64,000 bases of DNA from Pseudorhodobacter antarcticus. Its GTDB lineage: Bacteria > Pseudomonadota > Alphaproteobacteria > Rhodobacterales > Rhodobacteraceae. Within the stretch, counting starts at the first letter, position 1. Every line of letters starts with the position of its first letter. A model generated the notes under the pieces. That model saw nothing but the letters and a program-made list of their open reading frames with translations, did not search any database and had not been told where the DNA came from. The position numbers and the translations under genes were made by a program. Location of the stretch: NCBI GenBank assembly GCA_945860375.1, contig CAMAQR010000003.1:1-64000 (forward strand), given 5' to 3'. Shown here piece after piece: positions 42,555 to 50,253 of this stretch.

Positions 42555-43159
42555 TTACCGAAAATCCGTTCCGCCTGCCGGGTCTGTACTGGTGCGAGGG
42601 GCTGATTTCGGGGGTGGCCATTGACCCCGCGCAACTTCCCGAAACCCTGCGCGCCGCCGTTCCCAAACGTCAGAACGAATTTCTTGCCGGGCGGTTGTGC
42701 GCCGCCCAAGCCCTGCGCGCGGCGGGATTGCCGGAAACCGTGGGTCAAAAAAACCGCGCCCCGGTTTGGCCCTTGGGCTGTGTGGGGTCCATCAGCCACA
42801 GCGATAGGCGCGTCGTGGCGGTGGTATCGCGAAACCATTCCGGCCTGGGCGTGGACATCGAGACGCTGATGACCCAAGCGCAGGCCACCGACATTCAGGC
42901 GTTGATCCTCACCGAAGCCGAGACCGCCTTGCGCCCTGAGACCATGTCCTTGGGGCCGTTTCTGACCCTGATCTTTTCGGCGAAGGAGTCGCTTTACAAA
43001 GCCCTTTCAGCACATTTGCCGCAGATGCCCGGCTTTCTGGACGTCACCGTTTTGGCGCTGACGTCCGATGCTTTGACCTTGCGGCTGGGCGACCGGACAC
43101 TGACCGCCCGTTATGTGCTGACGACCGAAGATGTGCTGACCTTGGTGTGTGTGGCCTAA
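42551..43159 (+). CDS. 4'-phosphopantetheinyl transferase (EntD/Sfp superfamily)
   Basis: A 202-residue PPTase of the EntD type. RLCAAQALRAAG lies in the N-terminal CoA-binding half, GSISHS carries the conserved Ser-His-Ser, GVDIE the Mg-binding Asp and Glu, and FSAKESLYKAL the catalytic Lys-Glu-x-x-x-Lys. Such enzymes load the phosphopantetheine arm onto carrier proteins of NRPS/PKS or aminoadipate reductase. No carrier-protein or synthetase gene is present in the window. It is the last gene of the dpp-type operon (4-bp overlap) and converges on gnd with another 4-bp overlap. Its coupling to a peptide importer is unusual. Confidence 0.88.
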   Translation: MITENPFRLPGLYWCEGLISGVAIDPAQLPETLRAAVPKRQNEFLAGRLCAAQALRAAGLPETVGQKNRAPVWPLGCVGSISHSDRRVVAVVSRNHSGLGVDIETLMTQAQATDIQALILTEAETALRPETMSLGPFLTLIFSAKESLYKALSAHLPQMPGFLDVTVLALTSDALTLRLGDRTLTARYVLTTEDVLTLVCVA

Positions 43160-44562
43160 ATCCCATGCCCGAGCCATGGGCCGTGCGTGTCATCCAATCC
43201 GTCCACCCGCTCAAACCCGTGCGCGCCGAAGAAATCGCGCTGCGCCTGGATCATGTTGGCGGTGGATCGCCCGGTGCGCATCATGTCAAACCAAGCCAGA
43301 CCCGAGGCCAGCGCGGGCAGTGGCAACCCGTGCAGTGCGCCAGCCGCAACCACTTGGCGCAGCGCAGCGTGGGTGGTCTTCAGATGGGCGGCAAAGAACG
43401 GCGCCAGCATCAGATTGCGCCCCGGATCGTCGGTCAATGCCGTCGCCATATCATTCAACATGGTGGAGCGGATGATACAGCCCTCTCGCCAGACCCGCGC
43501 GATTTCGGGCAGGGGCATCGGCCAGTCAAAGGCCGTCGATGCTGCTGAAATCAAGGCAAACCCCTGCGCGTAGCACAGGATTTTCCCGGCAATCATCGCC
43601 TGTTCCAACTGTGCCAAGGTCACGTCGCTGGCCGTTGGGGCCGCGCCAAACACCGCTTGTCCCGCCAGCCGTTCCTCCAGTCGCGACGACAGGTTGCGCG
43701 CCATCACCGCGGCCTCAATCGCCGGAATGGTGGCGGCCAGATGCTGCGCCTCTATCACCGTCCAGCGTCCGGTGCCCTTTTGCCCGGCGCGGTCGAGAAT
43801 CATGTCCAGCATCGGCTTACCAGTGTGGATATCTGTGGCGGCGGAAACTTCGACTGAAATTTCAATCAGATAGGATTGCAGTGGGCCTTGGTTCCACGCT
43901 TTGAACGTGTCCGCAATTTGCGGCGCTGCCATGCCCAGACCGTCGCGCATCACGCCATAAACTTCGGCAATCATTTGCATGTCGGCGTATTCGATGCCGT
44001 TGTGAACTGCCTTGACGAAATGCCCCGCCCCCGCCGGGCCCATGTAATCGGCGCAAGGCTGGCCTTGATACTTCGCAGCTATGGCGTTCAGCACTGGGGC
44101 CACACGATCCCAATCTTCGCGCAGGCCGCCGCCCATGATCGCCGGGCCATGGCGCGCACCCTCTGCGCCGCCCGAAACGCCAATGCCCATGAAATGCGGG
44201 CCCTGCGCAACAGCATCGGCCGACCGGCGATTGGTGTCGTGAAACAGCGCGTTGCCCGCGTCGATGATCAGATCATCCGCCGCCAACAGGGGCCGCAGCG
44301 CCGCAATCTGGTCATCCACCGCTTGCCCGGCCGGAACCATCAGAATGATCGCGCGCGGTGGTTTGATTGCGGCCACCAGATCGGCCAGCGTGTCCGTGGG
44401 CGTGATCATCGCAGCCAAAGCGCCCGCCTCTGCCTTGAACTGATGCGTCACAGCGGTGGTGCGGTTCCACACGGCGATCGGAAAGCCCTTCTCCGCGATA
44501 TTCAGGGCCAACATCGCCCCCATGGTGCCAAGGCCAATCAGGCCGATGGAAGCGGAAGTCAT
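43156..44562 (-). CDS. gnd: 6-phosphogluconate dehydrogenase (decarboxylating)
   Basis: A 468-residue 6PGDH. The NADP loop is LIGLGTMGAMLALNIAEKG, with Asn-Arg-Thr (WNRTTA) consistent with NADP preference. GVSGGAEGARHGPAIM forms part of the substrate site, GAGHFVKAVHNGIEYADMQ carries the catalytic Lys, and ILDRAGQKGTGRWT is the C-terminal signature. The product is ribulose 5-phosphate, CO2 and NADPH. The ATG at 44562 has GGAG nearby. It lies opposite an HbpS-like gene and next to a gluconate dehydrogenase/kinase block, so it completes gluconate use through the pentose phosphate route. Confidence 0.93.
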   Translation of the reverse strand: MTSASIGLIGLGTMGAMLALNIAEKGFPIAVWNRTTAVTHQFKAEAGALAAMITPTDTLADLVAAIKPPRAIILMVPAGQAVDDQIAALRPLLAADDLIIDAGNALFHDTNRRSADAVAQGPHFMGIGVSGGAEGARHGPAIMGGGLREDWDRVAPVLNAIAAKYQGQPCADYMGPAGAGHFVKAVHNGIEYADMQMIAEVYGVMRDGLGMAAPQIADTFKAWNQGPLQSYLIEISVEVSAATDIHTGKPMLDMILDRAGQKGTGRWTVIEAQHLAATIPAIEAAVMARNLSSRLEERLAGQAVFGAAPTASDVTLAQLEQAMIAGKILCYAQGFALISAASTAFDWPMPLPEIARVWREGCIIRSTMLNDMATALTDDPGRNLMLAPFFAAHLKTTHAALRQVVAAGALHGLPLPALASGLAWFDMMRTGRSTANMIQAQRDFFGAHGFERVDGLDDTHGPWLGHGI

Positions 44563-44763
44563 GATATCTGCACTCCGTCGCAATTCAGGGTAAAGGGGCA
44601 AGGATGTTACAAACGCTGATGTCGCAAGGCGTGCAAGCGGCCAGAAAGCAACAGCAATCCTTTGGAATTTTGGTTGACGCGGCCATTGCCAAAGACACAG
44701 CGGCCTGACTTTGCGTCACAGCCCGGAACAAATGTCATGCTGGCAAGGTCTTACTCTGCATGT

Positions 44764-44779
44764 AAGGTAACGGTAACAT
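44764..44779. promoter_or_regulatory. Possible GntR(LacI-type)-like operator
   Basis: AAGGTAACGGTAACAT contains the half-site GGTAACAT of the enterobacterial gluconate operator and a degenerate left half. It lies 28 bp before the HbpS-like start, between it and gnd. This is suggestive only. Confidence 0.25.
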
Positions 44780-44807
44780 CCCACCACGTCAAACCCAAAG
44801 GTATCCC

Positions 44808-45227
44808 ATGGCATACACCCGCGCGACCCAAGAGCTGACCGACAAGGCAGTTCTGACCATGCTGACCGCCGCGCAGAAAAAAGCCACCGAGATGGGCCAG
44901 CCTCAATGCATCGTGATCGCAGACACCAGCGCGGTTCTGCTGGGGGTGTTGCGTATGGCGGGCAGCCGGGTGTTGTCGATGAAATCAGCCACCGCCAAGG
45001 CGCAAACCGCCGCCTCAACCGGCAACCCAAGTGGCGCTTTGTCCGAGGCCGTCCGTGTCACCATCGCCTTGGCCAGCGAAGGCACGATGACGGGGCTGCC
45101 TGGCGGCCTGCCCATCAGGTTTGACGGGGTGTTGGTCGGCGGCATTGGCATCGGTTCCGGCAGTGGCGCGCAAGATGAAGAGGTCGCACGCGCCGCCCTG
45201 GCCGCGATCGGCGCTGATGCAGTTTAA
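44808..45227 (+). CDS. HbpS/GlcG-family heme-binding-type protein
   Basis: A 139-residue protein of the GlcG/HbpS/PduO C-terminal family. The N-terminal helix MLTAAQKKATEMGQPQCIVIAD, the central strand LLGVLRMAGSRVLSMKSATAKA, the GLPGGLPIRFDGVLVGGIGIGSG motif and the terminal DEEVARAALAAI helix are all typical. Members bind heme or cobalamin-like ligands or act as accessory proteins in catabolic operons; the role here is unknown. It is divergent from gnd and tail-to-tail with the 2-hydroxyacid dehydrogenase gene. Confidence 0.8.
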   Translation: MAYTRATQELTDKAVLTMLTAAQKKATEMGQPQCIVIADTSAVLLGVLRMAGSRVLSMKSATAKAQTAASTGNPSGALSEAVRVTIALASEGTMTGLPGGLPIRFDGVLVGGIGIGSGSGAQDEEVARAALAAIGADAV

Positions 45228-45250
45228 GCGCAACTGACGGTGGCCTCCCC

Positions 45251-46189
45251 CTAGGGAACGGGCGTCAGCAACGGCTGACCTGCGAAATGCGCCGTCAGAT
45301 TGTCGCGCATCAACTGCCCCATCGCCCGACGGATTTCATAGGTGCCCGAAGCGTGATGGGGTTGCAGCAAGACGTTGTCCAGCGCCAGAAAGCGCGGGTC
45401 AAGGTTTGGCTCGCCTTCAAACACATCCAAGGCCGCGCCCGCCAAGGCGCGCGACTCCAACGCGTCCAGCAAGGCTGCCTCGTCGACGTTCCCTGCACGA
45501 GAAATGTTGATCAAGACACCCTGAGGCCCCAATGCAGCCAACACGTCAGCGCCAACGATGTGACGGGTTTCAGCACTGGCGATCGCTGTGACAAACAGAA
45601 AGTCTGACCGCGCTGCCAGCATCACCGGGTCGGCAATGAATTCATAGGCCACGTCCTTGGCACTGCGGGCGGAATAGGCGATCTGCATGCCAAAACCTTG
45701 CAGCCGTTTTGCCACCTCGGCCCCGATGCGGCCCAAACCCAGAATGCCCGCGCGCTTGCCCCAGGCGCGGCTTTGCAGTGGAAAGCTTTGCTTGGCCCAA
45801 CCGCCGTCGCGCACCCAAGCCTCGGCCTGAACCAGATTGCGGGTCAGGCCCAGCATCATTGCAACCGCGAGATCGGCACAATCGCCGTCCAGAACGCCCG
45901 GCGTATTGGTCACTGCAATGCCGCGCGCCCGACAGGTGCCCAAGTCAACAGCGTCATAGCCGACGCCATAAACCGCGATCAGTTGCAGGTTTGGACAAGC
46001 CGCGATCATCTCGGCTGAAGCTCCCAGATCCCCTCGCGTTGCGATGGCCAGCACTTGCGGTCCGATCTGGCGCAGAAACGCCGCCTTGTCCTGCGCCGCA
46101 AAATACTGATGCATATTGAAGGCGGTATCCAGCGGGGCCTGGTCCCATTCGGGATAGCTGCCAACCTGCAAGACATGGGGTTTGGTCAT
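45251..46189 (-). CDS. D-2-hydroxyacid dehydrogenase (glyoxylate/2-ketogluconate reductase-like)
   Basis: A 312-residue NAD(P)-dependent dehydrogenase. The Rossmann loop AGILGLGRIGAEVAKRL is followed by the second-strand SARSAKD; the absence of an acidic residue there favours NADP. The catalytic Arg lies in NISRAGNVDEAALL, the Glu in DVFEGEPNLD and the His in QPHHASGTYE. It reduces an alpha-keto acid, possibly 2-ketogluconate as GhrB does, given the divergent gluconate 5-dehydrogenase and gluconokinase genes. GAGG precedes the ATG at 46189; upstream in-frame sequence lacks homology. Confidence 0.85.
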   Translation of the reverse strand: MTKPHVLQVGSYPEWDQAPLDTAFNMHQYFAAQDKAAFLRQIGPQVLAIATRGDLGASAEMIAACPNLQLIAVYGVGYDAVDLGTCRARGIAVTNTPGVLDGDCADLAVAMMLGLTRNLVQAEAWVRDGGWAKQSFPLQSRAWGKRAGILGLGRIGAEVAKRLQGFGMQIAYSARSAKDVAYEFIADPVMLAARSDFLFVTAIASAETRHIVGADVLAALGPQGVLINISRAGNVDEAALLDALESRALAGAALDVFEGEPNLDPRFLALDNVLLQPHHASGTYEIRRAMGQLMRDNLTAHFAGQPLLTPVP

Positions 46190-46203
46190 GCTGGCCTCAT
46201 TGG

Positions 46204-46232
46204 TTGACAGGCAATATCGATGAAAACATATG
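46204..46232 (+). promoter_or_regulatory. Candidate promoter of the gluconate operon
   Basis: TTGACA at 46204-46209, a 17-bp spacer and CATATG (3 of 6) point towards the SDR gene that begins 34 bp further on. The -35 is perfect and the -10 weak. Confidence 0.3.
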
Positions 46233-46266
46233 TAGGCGACAGACCGCTTGTCGAGGGGAAATACGC

Positions 46267-47022
46267 ATGGGTTTGGCGATGTTTGATCTGACTGGAAAGC
46301 GGGCACTGATCACGGGGTCTTCGCAAGGCATTGGACTGGCTTTGGCCCATGGGTTGGCGGCAGCGGGGGCCGAAGTGGTGCTGAACGGACGCGATGCCGC
46401 AAAACTGTCAAAGGCGGCGGCAGGTCTTCCGGGTGCCCGAAGGTTGATGTTTGACGCCACGGACCACAAAGCGGTGCGCGCTGCCGTCGATGGGTTCGAG
46501 GCGGACATCGGTCCGATTGATATTCTGGTCAACAACGCTGGCATGCAGCACCGCGGCCCGCTTGAGGACTTCCCGGAAGACGCCTTTCAACGGCTTTTGC
46601 AGACCAATATCGCGACGGTGTTCAACGTCGGTCAGGCCTGCGCGCGGCACATGATCGGGCGCGGTGCGGGCAAGATCATCAACATCGCCTCGGTGCAAAC
46701 GGCTTTGGCCCGGCCCAGCATTGCCCCCTACACGGCGACCAAGGGCGCGGTGGCCAATCTGACCAAAGGCATGGCGACTGATTGGGCCGGGTATGGGCTG
46801 CAATGCAACGCCATCGCGCCCGGCTATTTCGACACGCCCTTGAACGCCGCCTTAGTGGCCGATCCGACCTTCAGCGCGTGGCTGGAGAAACGCACGCCCG
46901 CCGGGCGCTGGGGCCAGGTCGAAGAGCTGGTGGGGGCGTGCATTTTCCTGGCCTCATCTGCGTCGAGTTTCGTCAACGGTCACTGCTTGTATGTCGATGG
47001 TGGCATTTCGGTGTCGCTGTGA
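46267..47022 (+). CDS. SDR-family gluconate 5-dehydrogenase-like oxidoreductase
   Basis: A 251-residue classical short-chain dehydrogenase. FDLTGKRALITGSSQGIGLAL holds the TGxxxGIG cofactor loop, VLNGRD suggests NADP use, and NNAGMQ is the structural Asn-Asn-Ala-Gly. The catalytic Ser (IASVQT) and YTATK are intact, and the C terminus ends GHCLYVDGGISVS. Sequence pattern and operon partner (gluconokinase, TGATG overlap) point to interconversion of 5-ketogluconate and gluconate. ATG at 46267 is used; 46279 is also possible. Confidence 0.85.
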   Translation: MGLAMFDLTGKRALITGSSQGIGLALAHGLAAAGAEVVLNGRDAAKLSKAAAGLPGARRLMFDATDHKAVRAAVDGFEADIGPIDILVNNAGMQHRGPLEDFPEDAFQRLLQTNIATVFNVGQACARHMIGRGAGKIINIASVQTALARPSIAPYTATKGAVANLTKGMATDWAGYGLQCNAIAPGYFDTPLNAALVADPTFSAWLEKRTPAGRWGQVEELVGACIFLASSASSFVNGHCLYVDGGISVSL

Positions 47023-47516
47023 TGCGGGTGGTTCTGATGGGTGTCGCGGGCTGCGGCAAATCCTCGGTTGGGGCAGCCTTGGCGGAAGCGCTGGCGATCC
47101 CCTACCGCGATGGCGACGATCTGCACTCTGCCGCGAATATCGCCAAGATGAGCCGGGGCGAGGCTCTGACAGATGCGGACCGTTGGCCGTGGCTGGCGCT
47201 GGTGGGACAGAGGTTGCGGGCGGGTCCGATGATTGTCGGGTGCTCGGCGCTGCGTCGGGTTTATCGGGAGAGGATCACAGAGGCTGCGGGCGGGCCAGTT
47301 TGTTTCGTGCATCTTTCGGGAAGCCGTGCGGTGATCGGGGCCCGGATGCGGGCACGGCACGGGCATTTCATGCCCCCGGCCCTGCTGGACAGTCAATTCA
47401 AAACGCTGGAGCCACCAGAGCCGGATGAGAATGCGGTCACGGTTGATATTGACCAGCCGTTGGAAAAAATCGTGGCGGCGATCCGGCTCGCTTTGGCGGG
47501 TGCGGGGCAAAAATGA
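47022..47516 (+). CDS. Gluconokinase
   Basis: A 164-residue P-loop kinase of the GntK/IdnK type. GVAGCGKSSVG is the ATP loop, then YRDGDDLHSAANIAKMSRGEALTDADRWPWL carries the Asp and His residues of the gluconate site. CSALRRVYRERI and RARHGHFMPPALLDSQF (lid) follow, as in E. coli GntK. It phosphorylates gluconate to 6-phosphogluconate, the substrate of the nearby gnd product. Its start overlaps the SDR stop (TGATG), and a terminator follows 4 bases after its stop. Confidence 0.92.
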   Translation: MRVVLMGVAGCGKSSVGAALAEALAIPYRDGDDLHSAANIAKMSRGEALTDADRWPWLALVGQRLRAGPMIVGCSALRRVYRERITEAAGGPVCFVHLSGSRAVIGARMRARHGHFMPPALLDSQFKTLEPPEPDENAVTVDIDQPLEKIVAAIRLALAGAGQK

Positions 47517-47520
47517 GCGA

Positions 47521-47543
47521 GGTCCCAACTCGGGACCATTTTT
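47521..47543 (+). terminator. Terminator of the gluconate operon
   Basis: GGTCCC and GGGACC form a 6-bp stem with an AACTC loop, followed by ATTTTT, just after the gluconokinase stop. Confidence 0.65.
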
Positions 47544-48108
47544 ATGTCTTTTTATATCAATGACTTAACCTGTTCATTTTAACCAAATCTTAACACTCAT
47601 CTCGATGAGGTGCCCCCTGCGCCAATGCTTAACGTCAGGATGATAGCGGGTCGATTGCCGCGCCCGCACCCAACCCGGCGCTGGCGGCTGCGGTCAGCAT
47701 CGTCAGAAAAAGGATCTGCACACAGCGGACGGCGAGTTTCGTCGGCGCTTGGTGCGGCACGCATTTGTCGATTTGTACCACCCGCCGCCACTTGAAAAGC
47801 CCCGCTGCGATTGAGGCAGGGCCTTCGTCTTCAAGTCTCTGCCGAATACGCTGGCAACCGGCCTTCGCGGAATCTCTGGGCAGGCTGCGTGTCTGAAGAT
47901 CAACGCAGACCACCTTATCCGTTGGCACTGCGGCACGGGGGCCGGGTTGATCGGTGCGGTCGGCACAATCGGGGCTCGCTTTGCGCCAGACGGGTTGGCT
48001 CCGTCGGTAAACCATTGCCGGGCAGCGGAACATCGGCGGCATCACACCCGCACAGAAACTGAAAATGGCCGCGCAAGTTCTACAGATGCACCCCGTTGGA
48101 ACCGGGAG
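47544..48108. other. Intergenic region without a supported gene
   Basis: About 565 bp. Open frames on both strands lack recognisable domains and good ribosome-binding sites. The first 60 bases are AT-rich (several ATTTT and AACC runs). The region probably consists of decayed coding sequence, as an scpB-like tail follows. Confidence 0.4.
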
Positions 48109-48227
48109 GATTCCCGTTCCATCACCGAGACTTTCCTTGCGGTCTTTGGTCTGGACAGCCGGCGCGATCTGCCCGAGCCTGAACAGATTGCCGATGCAGG
48201 ACTGGCAGCGCCCCAAGAGCCGCCCGG
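48109..48227 (+). pseudogene. C-terminal remnant of an ScpB-like protein
   Basis: On the plus strand SITETFLAVFGLDSRRDLPEPEQ resembles the conserved C-terminal end of segregation and condensation protein ScpB (pattern TTEAFLDHFGL.SLRDLP...EL...GLL). The rest of ScpB is not found upstream in any frame, so this is a fragment. It abuts and overlaps the 3' end of the convergent LuxR-type gene. Confidence 0.45.
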
Positions 48228-48737
48228 TCAGTTTGCCGGTTCTGCGTTTGGCAAAAGTGGGGTGCCCATCAGATCTTCGATCAGCATGGACACCAATTGC
48301 GCCCGACCACTCACCCCTGCTTTGCGATAAATCGCGTTCAGGTGGGTCTTGATCGTGCCTTCGCGCGACTGCCGCATCTCGGCGATTTCGGTGATGCTCA
48401 GCCCCTTGATCGTCAGGGCCGCAACGTCTGTCTCGGCGGGTGTCAGCCGCCAATCCACAAAATAGGCGTCAATCACCGATTGGATCTGGCCGCGCGCGAT
48501 CGTCATGCTGCGGGCGTTCAATGCGCGCTCTGCCATCAGGTTGCGCAGTTCCCGCGCCTCCATCACGGCGGCGGCAATCAGGGTCACGGTGGCCAGCGCT
48601 TCCATGAAGAGGTAAAATGCGGAGGCCGAATGGCCCTCAAGGATGTCTTTCGTGACGTCATAGAGGAAAAACGCGGCGCAGATTGCCTGTGCCACGATCA
48701 GACCAATCAGGAAAACGGTGCGACTGTTTTTGGCCAT
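48228..48737 (-). CDS. Membrane-anchored LuxR-type helix-turn-helix regulator
   Basis: A 169-residue protein in two parts. Residues 8-26 (FLIGLIVAQAICAAFFLYD) and about 40-60 (ASAFYLFMEALATVTLIAAAV) are hydrophobic and look like two membrane helices. A short linker leads to a GerE/LuxR helix-turn-helix domain at about 95-155 (LTPAETDVAALTIKGLSITEIA, REGTIKTHLNAIYRKAGVSGRAQLV). There is no receiver domain or autoinducer-binding domain. It would bind DNA from the membrane, an arrangement seen in some Rhodobacteraceae; its signal is unknown. It is isolated, flanked by gene remnants. Confidence 0.8.
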   Translation of the reverse strand: MAKNSRTVFLIGLIVAQAICAAFFLYDVTKDILEGHSASAFYLFMEALATVTLIAAAVMEARELRNLMAERALNARSMTIARGQIQSVIDAYFVDWRLTPAETDVAALTIKGLSITEIAEMRQSREGTIKTHLNAIYRKAGVSGRAQLVSMLIEDLMGTPLLPNAEPAN

Positions 48738-49090
48738 GGTGACAGGTGTCCCAATTCAAGACTGCATGACGATTGAGCAGTCCTGCGCGAAGCCGAAGAG
48801 ATTCGCAACCTGCGCTTGGGCCGCACAGAGTCTTGGAGCGTGTTGCGGTCAACTGGGTTAGGCCGATCAAACGCAACCGCAACATACACCGGCAGTGCCT
48901 GCCTTGGACTCCTTCAATCTGAATCAGATTGAAGGAATCGGCTCTGGGGCAAGGCTGCGCCGGGTTGTCATGGGTGTTTGCGATGATTCGAACAACAAGG
49001 CTGGCACATTGCCTGTGGCTTATCGGGCCTGCGGCCGCGAACCTTGCACTTGCAGCGTAGTTTCTGCACTGCGGCAACAAGCTGCGCATC
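48738..49090. other. Non-coding region with a large palindrome
   Basis: About 350 bp upstream of the LuxR-type gene. Apart from the palindrome at 48910-48936, no gene or structured RNA is recognised. It should contain the promoter of the LuxR-type gene on the minus strand. Confidence 0.4.
48910..48936. repeat. 27-bp perfect palindrome
   Basis: Two 13-bp arms (TCCTTCAATCTGA and its exact complement) meet around a single A. It could be an operator, a cruciform site, or two inverted insertion-sequence ends left head to head. No T-run follows, so it is not a terminator. Confidence 0.8.
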
Positions 49091-49321
49091 ATGTCGAGTT
49101 GGTTCACCGGGGGCCGCGCGCCGTCGATCCCCTTGGGCTTTGGCCTACTGCATTGGCAGATGGCGCTGCGCGGTTTGGCCATTGTGCTGGTCGGGCAGTC
49201 TTTCGACTTGGCTGCTGGGTTGGCCGATCAGGTCTATCTGTTTCGCCGTGGGGCCGTTTCGAAATCCGGCAGCACAGCCGATCTGCCGCGTGCGGTGCTG
49301 TGGGCCAAAGTGTCGGTCTAA
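49091..49321 (+). pseudogene. C-terminal remnant of a LivF/UrtE-type ABC ATPase
   Basis: From about 49172 the frame reads GLAIVLVGQSFDLAAGLADQ and YLFRRGAV, matching the last strand-helix-strand of branched-chain amino acid/urea transporter ATPases (usual pattern AIVLVEQ...A..LADR...M.RG.VV). The H-loop and everything before it are missing, and in this piece the conserved Glu is replaced by Gly. The first 27 codons do not match. It ends 4 bp inside the end of pxpC. Confidence 0.45.
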
Positions 49322-50253
49322 AACTGCGCCATATAGGCCTGCACCGCTTTGGCGCGGCTGCGGGCGAGGGCCACCGCCTGCGCCGCAGACATCGCGTGAA
49401 ACCGCAGCGCGTCGTTGGGGCGCAGTTGCACGAAACCGTCCAGATCATCCGACAGCACGGTGGCAATTTTGGGATAGCCGCCGGTGGTTTGGTGATCGGC
49501 CAGCAGAACCGTTGGCACGCCATCGCCCGAAACCTGCACCGACCCGCGCAGGATGGCTTCGGACGGGATGCTGAGGGCGGCTTGGGGCGCAAGAGTGGGG
49601 CCGCGCAGGCGCATGCCCATGCGGTCATAGGCTGCGGTCGCGTAGAAGGGGCGGGTCAGGAAATCGGACAGCGTTTGCGCGTTGAAATAGCGGTCTTGCG
49701 GGCCAAGGGTGACATGCACCTGTTGGCGGGGCCGCGCCCAAACCGGGCAGGGCAGGGCGCTTGGGGTGTCTGATTGCACAGAAGCGTTGGTCAGGGTGAT
49801 GACTTGTCCGGCGGTCAACTTGCCGCCACCCAAACCCGAAAGCGTGTGAGTGGCGGTGCTGCCCAGCCAGTCGGTTGCGGCCAGTTCCCCGGCGAAGGCG
49901 AGGTAGGTCCAGCTGCCCCAAGGGCCGGGCCGGATGGTCAGGCGCTGCCCCGCGCGGATTGGCAGGGTGGCCCATGCTCCCAACTTTTCACCGTTGTGTT
50001 CCACGATGAATCCGCCGCCTGCGATGGCAAGGCTACAGGCGCCAAAGAGGCAGTCGAGCACCAGCCCGCCCATCGAGATTTCCATGCCAGTGGCTCCGGC
50101 AGGATTGCCCAGAGCGCGGTTGGCGATGGCAAAGGCGCGGCGGTCCATGGGGCCAGAGGCAGGTATGCCGAACCGCATCATTCCGAACCGACCTGCGTCC
50201 TGAATGGACACCAAAGGCCCGGCGAAGGCCACTTTGAACACCGCGTCTGTCAT
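49318..50253 (-). CDS. pxpC: 5-oxoprolinase subunit C (biotin-dependent carboxyltransferase-like)
   Basis: A 311-residue member of the KipA/PxpC family. AGPLVSIQDAGRFGMMRFGIPASGPMD at the N terminus, the EISMGGLVLDCLF region, and VLLADHQTTGGYPKIATVLSDDLDGFVQ near the C terminus are diagnostic. With PxpA and PxpB it forms the ATP-dependent 5-oxoprolinase that opens 5-oxoproline to glutamate. Its start overlaps pxpB by ATGA, giving a coupled pxpABC order. Confidence 0.9.
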   Translation of the reverse strand: MTDAVFKVAFAGPLVSIQDAGRFGMMRFGIPASGPMDRRAFAIANRALGNPAGATGMEISMGGLVLDCLFGACSLAIAGGGFIVEHNGEKLGAWATLPIRAGQRLTIRPGPWGSWTYLAFAGELAATDWLGSTATHTLSGLGGGKLTAGQVITLTNASVQSDTPSALPCPVWARPRQQVHVTLGPQDRYFNAQTLSDFLTRPFYATAAYDRMGMRLRGPTLAPQAALSIPSEAILRGSVQVSGDGVPTVLLADHQTTGGYPKIATVLSDDLDGFVQLRPNDALRFHAMSAAQAVALARSRAKAVQAYMAQF

